Below, piece after piece: positions 36,140-45,579 of a DNA stretch of 64,000 nucleotides. A program made the position numbers and the translations under genes. Origin of the DNA: Rhodamnia argentea. Its lineage: Eukaryota > Streptophyta > Magnoliopsida > Myrtales > Myrtaceae. The notes under the pieces were generated by a model, which saw only the letters and a program-made list of their open reading frames with translations, ran no database searches and was not told the origin of the DNA. Numbering within the stretch: the stretch's first letter is position 1; each line of letters starts with the position of its first letter. The stretch spans positions 28,630,283-28,694,282 of the forward strand of contig NC_063156.1 of NCBI RefSeq assembly GCF_020921035.1, in the 5' to 3' direction.

Positions 36140-37329
36140 AAAATGTCCAAAGTAATTTCCAACTAGATAGTGACAGTCCGCGAAAAACAGAGTGTACGTA
36201 AGAGAGACGTTTTTCAAATTGATACTGGAAAAATTCGATCTTCTCATGCCTCTGATAAAGTATGATCTGCGTTGATTAAAAGCGAAGTTATCTCCAAGGG
36301 AAACACATGCGGCATTTTGAAGCCAAACATACACAGCATAAGAAAACTTCATAGAAATAAAACATTTGTCGTTCAAGTAAATGAGATTCGCCTTTCTTCT
36401 TCAGCTGTCATATCAGTCAGCGATTATGTAGGAGGGATAGAACCATGATAATTAGAAGGAACCTAGCGAGTGTCCAAGGAATTTGATAGTGGAGATATGC
36501 CCACTTTAGCAAGACTCCTTGATAGAGCTCTTTCTGCAAATTCCTCCTCCAAGTTTGGTTTTTTCATCACTCAAACGCAGCCAGACTCCTCTTCTCCGGT
36601 CCATTCGCAACGAGGATTCCCACAAAACATCTGTGGCTAAACTGGGCTAAACTGAAAAACGACTACTCTGAAAACGAGCCAATGATGACCCTCCATGAAT
36701 TCGCCTTCATTTGCTTGATGATTTAGAGATCATGTTTTCTTTCTTGTCGGATAAGAAAGTCGGTTTTTGTATAATCTAAAATTTGTTTTTTTCAAGAAAG
36801 TTTTTGATAAATTCATTAGTTGTTCGCGGTTTAAAAATAGCGTTTCTATAATGAGGTGACATTAATCGACAACTTCATAGATTGATTGGAATGCGTCGGG
36901 ATAAGGTTGCGCATGATTAACGACAGGTATGTGGCGGATATTTTTTGCCGCTTTTGACGACGGTGAAAAATCTGCCACTGCGAAATCGTCGGAGCCGTCG
37001 AGATTGCGGACATTGCGGGACCGACTTTGATCGAAGGCGCTGGAGAGCTCCGGAAAGCACAGGTCTCGAGAAATCGGCAAAAAGCGACACGATAGAGGAA
37101 GACGAGGGATAGGGACGCCAGGCAACGTGGACTGGGTTGGGGGGAGAGATCCGGACAAGTGGACGGCGGATCTCCCGTTTCGCTCCTCTCCCCACTCCCT
37201 GCGCTATAAATACCGTCGCTGCCCTTTGCTGAGCTTCGTCGTCTCGTCTGGAAGATTCCATAGCTTTGATCGTAAGCGTGCTCAATCTCCGTTTGGTCGT
37301 TTGCTTTGCGAATCTGAGATCTGGAAAAC
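36140..37329. other. Promoter region of the metallothionein gene
   Basis: No gene is supported. The right part (about 36900-37330) is GC-richer and includes the TATA box at 37205. Confidence 0.45.
37205..37212 (+). promoter_or_regulatory. TATA box of the metallothionein gene
   Basis: TATAAATA lies 125 bp before the start codon, preceded by a C-rich stretch. This places the transcription start at about 37235-37245 and gives a leader of around 90 nt. Confidence 0.7.
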
Positions 37330-38102
37330 ATGTCGTCGTGCTGTGGAGGGTGAGTCTCTCTCTCTCTCTCTCTCGGGAACGGATGTAGATGATGCGTTGG
37401 TAGACTTCTGAAATGATGCAAACAGATCTCAAATTTGTGATGGTTGGGTTCTTCTTACACGCTGTCGACGGAAATTCTGGCGCTTTTAGATCGTAGGATT
37501 TCGCCGCTCGAATTCGATGCGAGGCGGATGAACAGAGCAGCTGCTTGCGTGATGATGATTGGGTGGTCCTAGTTAACTATTTATTAGCCATCTAATTAAG
37601 GGAATGGTGATGGTGAAGCAGGTGCAAGATGTATCCGGACATGAGCTACGCCGAGAACAGCAGCAGCGAGACCCTCGTCATGGGCGTCGCTGCGCCTGAG
37701 ACAACGTATGTGCTCCTGATCTTCCTTCTCTGTTCTTTTTCTTAGTTAATCCCATCTTAAGAGGGAGAGACATCAATTTGCGAACTTTTTCTTGCCCGAT
37801 GCAGTGAAAAGATGGAGGGAGGAGAGGTGGGCTTCGCGGGAGCGGAGAACGGGTGCAAGTGCGGGTCCAACTGCACCTGCGACCCCTGCACCTGCGACAC
37901 TGAGATAACGTATGTGCTCCAGATCTTCCTCCTCTGTTCTTTTTCTTAGTTAATCCCATCTTAAGAGGGAGAGACATCAATTTGTGAACTTTTTCTTGCC
38001 CGATGCAGTGAGAAGATGGAGGGAGGAGAGATGGGCGGCGCGGGAGAGGAGAACGGGTGCAAGTGCGACCCCTGCACCTGCGACCCCTGCACCTGCAAAT
38101 GA
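37330..38102 (+). CDS. MT2: Type-2-like metallothionein with duplicated C-terminal exon
   Basis: Four exons in phase: 37330-37349, 37622-37705, 37805-37909 and 38009-38102, giving 100 aa. Plant type-2 metallothioneins are about 80 aa, bind Cu and Zn through two cysteine-rich ends and take part in metal balance and redox defence. The spacer is typical ([20 protein letters not shown]). Two things are odd. The N-terminal domain is only MSSCCGGCK, lacking the usual run of C-x-C pairs, and no missing exon was seen in the 272-bp first intron. The C-terminal domain occurs twice: [20 protein letters not shown] with [10 protein letters not shown] in exon 3, and [20 protein letters not shown] with [10 protein letters not shown] in exon 4. 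The introns before them are both 99 bp and differ at only about three positions. There are 15 cysteines in all. A CT repeat follows exon 1. Confidence 0.88.
37355..37374 (+). repeat. (TC)10 microsatellite at start of metallothionein intron 1
   Basis: Ten tc units directly after the donor gtgag of intron 1. Confidence 0.9.
37706..38102 (+). repeat. Tandem duplication of 204-bp intron+exon unit
   Basis: Unit 1 is 37706-37909 (99-bp intron plus 105-nt exon); unit 2 starts at 37910 with a 99-bp intron and the 94-nt last exon. The introns are about 97 percent identical by eye, while the exons differ more, including loss of the codons for GSNCTC-like spacing in the second copy. The junction is at an exon end, so splicing stays intact. 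Confidence 0.9.
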
Positions 38103-39934
38103 AAGTCTCTGAGCCGCTGCCACCGCGGCCGCCGCCCACCTGGCCCTAATCCCGGAAGCTAGACAAGAAGAAAGAGGGAGAAATAAGAAGCAGCTTTGTG
38201 TTTGTTGTAGTTATCGTGTCGCGACCTCTGTAACTCAGCTGTAAAGGGGAGGTGTATCTTGTTTGTGTAAATGCATAACTAGTGCGTATCTGTCTGTTTT
38301 AGCCGACTTAGTTCCTCTATTCTCTGCTCTTCTGCTTCTCTTCCTCTATTCTCTTCTGCAAATATTTCTCTTGCATAAGATAAACGACCGAGGCAGAGTC
38401 GAAACGCTGTGTAGTGCGCGTCCTCTTTCTGTTCAAGCGTTGCTGCTACATTTTAGGGTGGTGACGGAGAGATTATCACTCCACATCCCCATTGAAGAAG
38501 AGTGTAGAAGGATAGAGTTCACGCCGGCAACGCATTAAACATTCGAAGGGCCTGCCTCTGTCGAGGGTTTATAGGAACTGCAGATGGCTCTGGAATTATG
38601 AAAGAAATAGGACTATAACCTTCAATAAGATGGTCCACACACACTGCTTTGCCATCACCGTCTTCCCATTCCTCGTTTATCTCCTCCGCCTGCAAATTCG
38701 ATGAAAGCTCAAACATCGCGCGCTCAGGTTGTCAGCCATGGTGATGAAGCTCGGAGCTTGTGCCCATGGTAGCACCGGATCATAGCCCGAGCCTCACGAC
38801 TCTGTGAAGATTGATTACGGAGAAAAAGAAAGATAGATTCGTATTCACACATATGAGAATTATATAGGAACAAGAATAATCTTGGATTCCCTTTCGAAAA
38901 AATGGGAATATGTTTCTTTGGAATAATAAGATTATTCCAATACTCGTGAAGAAAGAAACGTAATAAATGCAAAGAAGAGGCATCTTTCACCCACCCAGTA
39001 GCAAAGGGTTTGAACCAAGATTTCTAGATGGATGTGATAGGACATTATTACATCCAACACATAATCTAAATGTGAAAATTTGTCCTCTAAAAAAGGAAAT
39101 ATGGAATGATCGTTGGAGGTTGAAGCGCACGGCTATGGCTGCTCTAAAGCTGAGCTCGAAGCTCGTGGCCATCGTGCAAATCTGGATCAAGCGGCGAGGG
39201 AAGAGAAGGGGTCAACGGGCAGGGAAGGGGATGCTGATGCGGTGTCGGACAGTGATTTGTGGTGGAACTTGGAAGATGGAGGAGGTCCGGTGGGAGACGT
39301 TTTCTTGTGGAAGGGGCAAATTGGTTTTTCTAAAAGCAGGCACCGGCGTGGACTAAAGGGGGATGTCACAAAAAAATTCTAATTGGTAGGTGTAATAAAA
39401 AAATTTACATTGATATTTATGTAATAAATTTAATTCAAATTATTTTTTTGACTCAAAAATTGATAAATTTACTCGAAAGTAAATTTTTTTACCATAAAAA
39501 ATTTGGAACGGATATAATTATGACAAAAGAGTAAAAATTTCAAATTAGTAAATTACTACATATCATTCAATTCAACAATTTAATAGTAAAATTTAACAAA
39601 AAATTAATAATGTAAATTTATCATAAATATATTAATTTGGGGGTGAATTCGTCACAATGTATTAGTTTAAAATTTTTTTGTGGTCAAAACATTAATTTGG
39701 GGTAAATTTTTCATACGTGCATCAACTTACGATTTTTTGTGATAAAAAAGATAAATTTATCAAAAATGTATCATTTTGGATTTTTCGTGATATTAGTTCC
39801 AAACTAAAAGTATTATTCTCGTCCGATGAAAATTGAGGTATAAGGCACGTATGTGGAATTTTCTCTAAAAATTTAAAATTTAGTGAGGGTATAATATAAT
39901 AACATGAAAATTTTTAAATTAGTACGTTTATGTC
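38103..39934. other. Metallothionein 3' flank and AT-rich repeat debris
   Basis: The metallothionein 3' UTR probably ends by about 38300. From 38720 to 39080 the sequence looks like a worn repeat; 39370-39900 is rich in aaatttat and gtgataa phrases similar to the arms of the foldback at 5447. The 89-129-codon open frames at 38967-39382 are not recognised and look like part of a GC-rich repeat core. Confidence 0.35.
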
Positions 39935-41004
39935 GGAAAAAATTATCAAAAGAGTTCTAAATTTATTGCACTTATACCAATTCAGTCATGAGTTTTTTTT
40001 GCTGATTAAGTTCTAAACTCGTTGCTGCTGTTGGCCACTTTGTTTGGCCACTATTTTTCTTGTATAGCTGCATGTATAGGTTATACAGGCTCCGCTTTGT
40101 GTTTTGTTGCCGCTACCTTTTGTAGCTCTTTGTTTTTATGTTTCTACTAACTCGAGTTGCCCACTATGGTAGTGTGCATCGGAGGTTTAGTTTGTAATTA
40201 GCGCTTTTCCAATCTATATATATCTTACTTTTACAAAAAAAAAAAAAAAAAAAAAATTTGGTCTCTAACCAATTTTGACCGGCGGGCTCTGACATGGACA
40301 TTAGTCATCTAGCAATATATTGTTTTTATTTTTTATTCTTTTCTTTTCCTTTTCTATCTTCTTTATTTTCTTCCATGTTTTTTCTCTCGCGGTCCTGAAG
40401 TCCCTCTTCGTCCCCTTGCTACGCCAAAACCACATAACAAAAAAACAAAAAAAACAATAAGCAAAATCGATCGACGAGGTCAGATTGAAGAAACCACAAC
40501 CGGAGATAGAGAGGAGGAAACAGCTCTTTGAGAGAGGTCTAGACTCACACATTGGAGAATTAAGCTTGATTGGCCATGGCGTTCGATTTGAGAGGGCAAA
40601 GATTGAAAGAGTGTGGAAGACGAAGGCAATGGTTATGTGAAGGGAGACGGGTTTGAGGTGACATTGGCCCCGCAACGGCAAGGCTCGGCCTCGCCATGGT
40701 TGCGGGAGGTGGCCGTCGCCGGCCCCTAGCGAGGTGACCTCACCGGCTGGCCAAAGGAAGATGATGGCAAAAAAATAAAGAAGAAAGAAAAAGTAAAAAA
40801 AGCAATAAAGAAAATAAAAAATCGAACAAATATTAAAATAGTATGGTGCAAGCTGGAGTTCACGCTAGTGCCGATCGGTCCAAATTGGTCGGACGAGGCG
40901 AATTGGTGCAATTACAAAAGATTTAGGGTGAATCGAGAAAAAACAGGTTTAGGACCGAATTGGCACAATTACAAAATATTTAGGACTTTTTTTGTAATTT
41001 TTCC
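39935..41004. mobile_element. Mutator-like element, family A relative, with GC-rich core and nested insertion
   Basis: The left end ggaaaaaattatcaaaagag and the right end ggactttttttgtaattttt (then cc) are inverted forms of the family A ends, with ttgcacttataccaattcag at the left mirrored by accgaattggcacaattac at the right. Flanks tttatgtcg and tttatgata share the first six bases, so the TSD is approximate. The core (about 40660-40750) is GC-rich. A poly(A)-tailed segment (40025-40254) is inserted in the left arm. Confidence 0.55.
40025..40254 (+). mobile_element. Poly(A)-tailed retroposed segment, probably LINE 3' end
   Basis: A 200-bp non-coding stretch rich in T and G (ttgttgccgctaccttttgt, gttgcccactatggtagtgt) ends in tatatatatcttacttttac and a run of about 22 A. 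This is the look of the 3' UTR of plant L1-type LINEs. It interrupts the left arm of the surrounding DNA element, so it came later. Confidence 0.5.
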
Positions 41005-41035
41005 TTTATGATAAATTTATCTCAAATTAATTTTG

Positions 41036-41918
41036 AGAAATTTTCAGAAAAGGGCCCCAAGTTGCCTCATTTTCTTAAATAAGAGTCCAAAGTGTACTTT
41101 ATTTCAAATAAGGGGCTAAAGTGTCCTTTTTGCTTCAAAGAAGGGCTTCAGTAAGGGTATTATTGTCTTTCTACGTTCTATGATTTTTTCCCATTTTCCT
41201 TTTCTTTTCTTTTTTCCCCTCACTAGTGGCCGCGAGGGCTCACCTCACCAGCTTCGCAGCTGCCAACAAGGGAGCCCTCGCCAAATTGAGCGAGGGCCTG
41301 CCTCGCAGAGAATCAAAAGATTTAACTATTCCCCTTCTCGAATTGTTAATCTCATGAAAGCTGATGTGATTATCCCACTCCCCATCCACTCTGTCTGCCT
41401 TTTCCTTGTGGGAAGTTAGTGTTTTGCAGCTCCGGGTCTTCTCTCCTTCTTCAGGTCTCAATTGATCATCATCCATGGTGATTTCGAACGCCCTAGAGTG
41501 CTGGGCATGCTCTTGTGGCTCACTTTGTTGGAACTTACCTATACCACGTCGGTGAACGTGGTTCTTATCGACAATAACCTCATTCTGCTTCATTGCCCTT
41601 CGCCCGATCCGGCGAGGGTTCCCCTTGCCGGCGACCGCAAGGCCTGCCCTCGGCTGGGTGAGGCGAGGCGAGCCCTTGCGGCCGCCGACGAGGCTGCTAG
41701 CCCATGGCTGCAGAGGAGGGGAAAGGGAAAAAGGAAAACGAAAAAACAGGGAAAAAAAGAAAATAAATTAGAAAATGTGCAAAGACCACAACACTCCTAG
41801 CCATGCCCTTTTTTAAAACAAAAAGGGCGCTTCATGCCCTTATTTAAAACAATATTCACTTTAGATCATTCTTTGAGAAAATGAAAGAACTTTGGGCCCT
41901 TTTTTGAAATTTCCCTAG
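41036..41918. mobile_element. Mutator-like foldback with GC-rich core and unexplained insert
   Basis: The inverted ends are long: gaaattttcagaaaagggcc with aagttgcctcattttctta at the left, and gaaatttcaaaaaagggccc with aagttctttcattttctca inverted at the right. Flanks ttaattttg and taatttttg are similar 9-mers, so a Mutator-like origin is likely. The core has two GC-rich blocks (about 41225-41315 and 41600-41720) around a more neutral 280-bp segment that may be a captured piece of another sequence. Confidence 0.6.
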
Positions 41919-42082
41919 TAATTTTTGTCCACCAAAAATATTAAATTGGTATATCCTTGAAAAAATTATTTTCTATTCATTTTCGTTAAATTTTAACGTC
42001 AAATTGCTGAGTTAGATGACACGTGAAAATTGACATGTGTACTAATTTGGGCACGCTCTTTTAATATGATGAGAAGAAGAGG

Positions 42083-42304
42083 GGTCACATGTGTAACGGT
42101 TTGAGTTTTTCGTAGTATTAACCTAATTTAACAGAAATTGACATTTTGTAAATTTGTTATAGGTATATTGGAGTTTGGGGGTTTTTGGTGGTCAAGGTCA
42201 CATGTGTATCGGTTTGAGTTTTTCGTGGTATTAATATAATTTAACGGAAATTGACATTGTGTAAATTTGTTACGGGTATATTGGAGTTTGGGGTTTTTGG
42301 TGGT
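42083..42304 (+). repeat. Two tandem copies of a 113-bp unit
   Basis: Copies start at 42083 and 42196, both with ggtcacatgtgta, followed by cggtttgagtttttcgt, tttaac-gaaattgacat and tggagtttgggg, and end with gtttttggtgg. They differ at only a few positions, so the duplication is fairly recent. The motif gtttttggtgg also occurs in the foldback at 5447. Confidence 0.8.
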
Positions 42305-42948
42305 TAAAATTTGATTTGGGGTAAACTTTTGACAAGTGCAATTAGTTTGAGACTTCTTGAGGTCAAAGAATTAATTTTGGATAAATTTATCATATATGTA
42401 TCAATTTGAGATTTTTTCTGGTATTGACATAAAAAAAAAACTTAGTTCATAATTCTCGACACATTAGTCCACATGGGACCTATACAGTTCATAGCTACGC
42501 GTGTTCAAGGTTGAGTTTAAAATACCTCATGTCATGAATAATTAATCGTGTTAATATACCTCATGACATTCGTGTCGACACGCTAGGTATGGATCTATTT
42601 AGATATGTCAGTGTATATTTAAATATATTTTTAAATATGACACGTACAGAAGATTGGTGCTTTGTGTGACAACCAAATCAGTCTTCAACTTTATTAAGCA
42701 CGTATAATATTTACTAAACGCCCTTTTTGGGCAAATTAATGATCTCTGAGCTGCTATTTTCACATATCGTTCCATTCAAAAATTTCCCTTTTTATTCTTT
42801 CTTGGACCAACCTTGGAAAGAACAATTTACTTTCCACTCCGCAATAGCAAAAACAAGATACGAATGTGTATTCCGCTAAACATCTCAATTCGAGATTTCA
42901 ATTCATCTGTTTCTTCTAATCCTTGAAGATAAAGACTAGAAAAGGATT

Positions 42949-43109
42949 ACCCACCCATGGGTGGCTTAGTTGGTTAGGGAGCACTTGCGATTGTGTAATT
43001 AGGCGCACCGGTCCTAGGTTCGATTTCCTAACCGAGCATCCGTGATTTAAGTGGGAGGGCATGACGGTGCGTGCAAGCTGGCTCGGACACCTCGGTTATT
43101 AAAAAAAAA
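42949..43109 (+). mobile_element. tRNA-derived SINE with 18-bp TSD
   Basis: The body has a tRNA-like head: an A box (tggcttagttggttagg) and a B box (ggttcgatttcc) about 40 bp apart, as in RNA polymerase III promoters, then an unrelated tail ending ctcggttatt and a run of A. It is flanked by aaagactagaaaaggatt (42931-42948) and aaagacttgaaaaggatt (43110-43127), one mismatch in 18. Family not named with certainty; it resembles plant SINEs with similar heads. Short A-rich repeats follow on the right. Confidence 0.85.
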
Positions 43110-44628
43110 AAAGACTTGAAAAGGATTTTTACAAAAAAAAAAAAAAGACTGGAAAGGGATAAAAAAGAAAAGAAAAGGGAAAGAGAGAGAGAGAGATAAG
43201 ATTACATTTTTTTTTTGGTTTAACCGTGAAGAAAGTTATCGATATTCTCATGAATCATGTCCTAATAACAATAATTGAATGCGAAGAAGTTGTACTTACA
43301 TTTGGACTTTTATCAAAATAGCTTAAAATCTAGACATAACAACCAATGAGCGATCCGACATTATAATAAATCATTATTTTATATTCTATTCCAAATTGCA
43401 TGAACAAGTATTGGTCATTTCAGAATCGACAATTGAAGCATCCGAGATTGCATTAATCAAGGATACATGACAGGAGGACAACGAAGATAAGTTAAACATA
43501 TATTTTTTAAAACCTAGAACAAATATGGTACATGAAGGAGGGAGCTGATGAGATATTTTTTAGGGAAGGGCGATGTTATTTATAATAATTTGAACAAATA
43601 TTGTGATCGGAGGGTAATCTCATCAGTTGACATACATATTGCATGCTTTAGCCAAAAGGTGTGGAAATAAAGCCATCCATATATTTATCATGGATTCTGT
43701 TAAAAGGTATTCCGAGACACTTGTTGAGGAACCATATATCGAGTACTGCGATTTCCAATTCACAAATTGTACTCCTGATTATTTAAGTTAATAAAAATGA
43801 AATATTCTCGTTAAGTGTGTTTAAGAGGTGGCCCAAGAACATTCGTCAATAAGACCTTATTATTATAAACTTGTATCCTTATTTTTCAATTATATATTTA
43901 CCACAAACTTTTATCCTGTATAAATTAGAATTCATTAACTACTTATATCAATTTATCATTATGTTAATCTATTTAAGCTAATTGTGAATGGTTCTTTCAT
44001 TTGATATAGGAACATTGTGGTCACATTTGATGAGACCGTAGAGTAATTGTGACGTTAATCATTAGAAAGATCCAGTTAGCATCTCCCCGCTCAAATTAGA
44101 TTGAGCGGGAGACTTTTATAGTAACGCCTAAAGGGATAGTTGCACCGGTAACTATTTTCCACTATTGACCCCCGCTGAAACAAATTCCATATAATTGCAA
44201 CCAATTGATAGTTAGATTTTTTTTTTAGAACACGATTTGAAATATTCACATATTAATTACCAAACAAAAGCTTCTATCGTTTATATGCGTTTCAGGGTAA
44301 TTTAAGATTCGCGATAGGCGATATTTTATGTTGCCTTTGCGATATTTTGCTCTGCTCTCGACGCGAAATATTCAGACCTTATGTCATCTCGAAAATTGAT
44401 AATTCCATATCAAAAGGTTGGTTCAAGGCCATAATTAATGTCACTTAATAACACAATGCCTAAAGGACAGAAATGGAAAAAAAAGTAAGAAGGACTCTAG
44501 AGCTTTTTGGGGGGTTGGGGGGGTCAGGTCACCGACATCCACGAATTCACAGAGGCGGCTCCCTCGCCCCGCCCCCGCCCCCGATCGATTCAGTTGCAAC
44601 GTATCTTTCCTTCCCCCGTACTCGCAGA

Positions 44629-44639
44629 TCCAACGGCCC
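44629..44639 (+). promoter_or_regulatory. MSA-like element upstream of MYB3R
   Basis: tccaacggccc matches 10 of 11 positions of the mitosis-specific activator consensus (YCYAACGGYYA), which is itself the binding site of MYB3R proteins. A second AACGG core (ggctaacggcg) lies near 44843. Both are within 1 kb of the MYB3R start codon. Single short sites are weak evidence. Confidence 0.35.
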
Positions 44640-44947
44640 AAAACCATCCACGAGCCTCATCCAGTCATCTGGACCCTCCAAACCCCGTGCGACTTTTCAG
44701 ATTTCGTGCCAAAATGGAGCAAAGAACAACAGAGTGCCGTTTGAGGTTCAAACGTATTTACCCCGGCCAACGTTTTCACGGAGGCGTGAACCGCCGTCAA
44801 CTCTCGATGCCTCGGCTTTGGCGGCTGGTCGACCTGACGGCGGCTAACGGCGGAGTCAGGTGTCGCGCACATATTCGTTAAATACGAAAAAAGGAAGAGA
44901 CCTGGAATGTTACTGTTCCTTGCTTGCGCACATATATTTATATTTCT

Positions 44948-45058
44948 TTCTCTCTCTCTCTCTCTCTTCCTCTCTCTTTTCTCTCTCCTTGTTTCAACGG
45001 GCGAGGATTTTTCGAAACGAAAGCTCTTGTTGCATCTCTCTCTCTCTCTCTCTCTCTA
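44948..45058 (+). repeat. CT-rich microsatellites in MYB3R 5' leader
   Basis: Two tc runs (about 44948-44968 and 45035-45058) in the probable first non-coding exon. Confidence 0.8.
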
Positions 45059-45155
45059 GGAGGAGGAGCTCTCTCTCTCTTCTTTTCAGGCTTGAATTTA
45101 TAGTTCTCTCTGGATGAGCTCGACTTCGATTCCCGCCACTTCTCGTCAAGAAGAG

Positions 45156-45562
45156 GTAAAGTGTTTGACCCTGGCAGATTGCGAAATTTTCGGTTTTTTT
45201 TTTTACTCCTGCCGGGTTAATCGCTCTTGTTCTGCTGCTTTTGCTTAATCGCTCTTCGCGATCGGCTTCGCGGCTGCGGTTCTTGGATGGGGTCTGATTG
45301 GAAATTACGCGACTGGAAACCCTAGAATTGGCCGTTGCTTTGGGTTTTTTTGGCGTTTCCTTTCCGTTGGACTAGTGATTCTGAGATCTGGGTTCTGCCT
45401 TGTTTTCTTCCCCGTTTCTTTCTTGGTTGCCGTGGCGCTTGTGGATTTGGTTTGAGTGTAGAGAGGAGGTCCGCCCCTGTAACAGCTATGGAGGTTTATG
45501 GTGGATATGGATCAGTTCTGGTTGCTGATTGGTTTTGGCTTTGTCTGTGGTTGATGGTGCAG
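45156..45562 (+). other. Probable 5' UTR intron of MYB3R
   Basis: A good donor (aagag|gtaaag at 45155/45156) and acceptor (ggtgcag|gac at 45562/45563) bracket 407 bp of T-rich sequence, with the start codon 17 nt after the acceptor. This is an inference from splice signals and composition. Confidence 0.55.
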
Positions 45563-45579
45563 GACTTTGGGCGTAGGAG

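Larger units (their letters stand above)
41930..44940. other. AT-rich intergenic region and MYB3R promoter
   Basis: Contains a 113-bp tandem repeat (42083-42304), a SINE (42949-43109) and A-rich runs. About 43200-44400 shows nothing recognisable. From 44460 the sequence is GC-richer and is probably the MYB3R promoter; long overlapping frames there (44473-44881) look like composition effects, not a gene. Confidence 0.4.

Noticed and set aside
44473-44881. Two overlapping 124-codon frames before the MYB3R gene
   Set aside because: High GC and low complexity, no domain and no splice partners. It is better read as promoter sequence.
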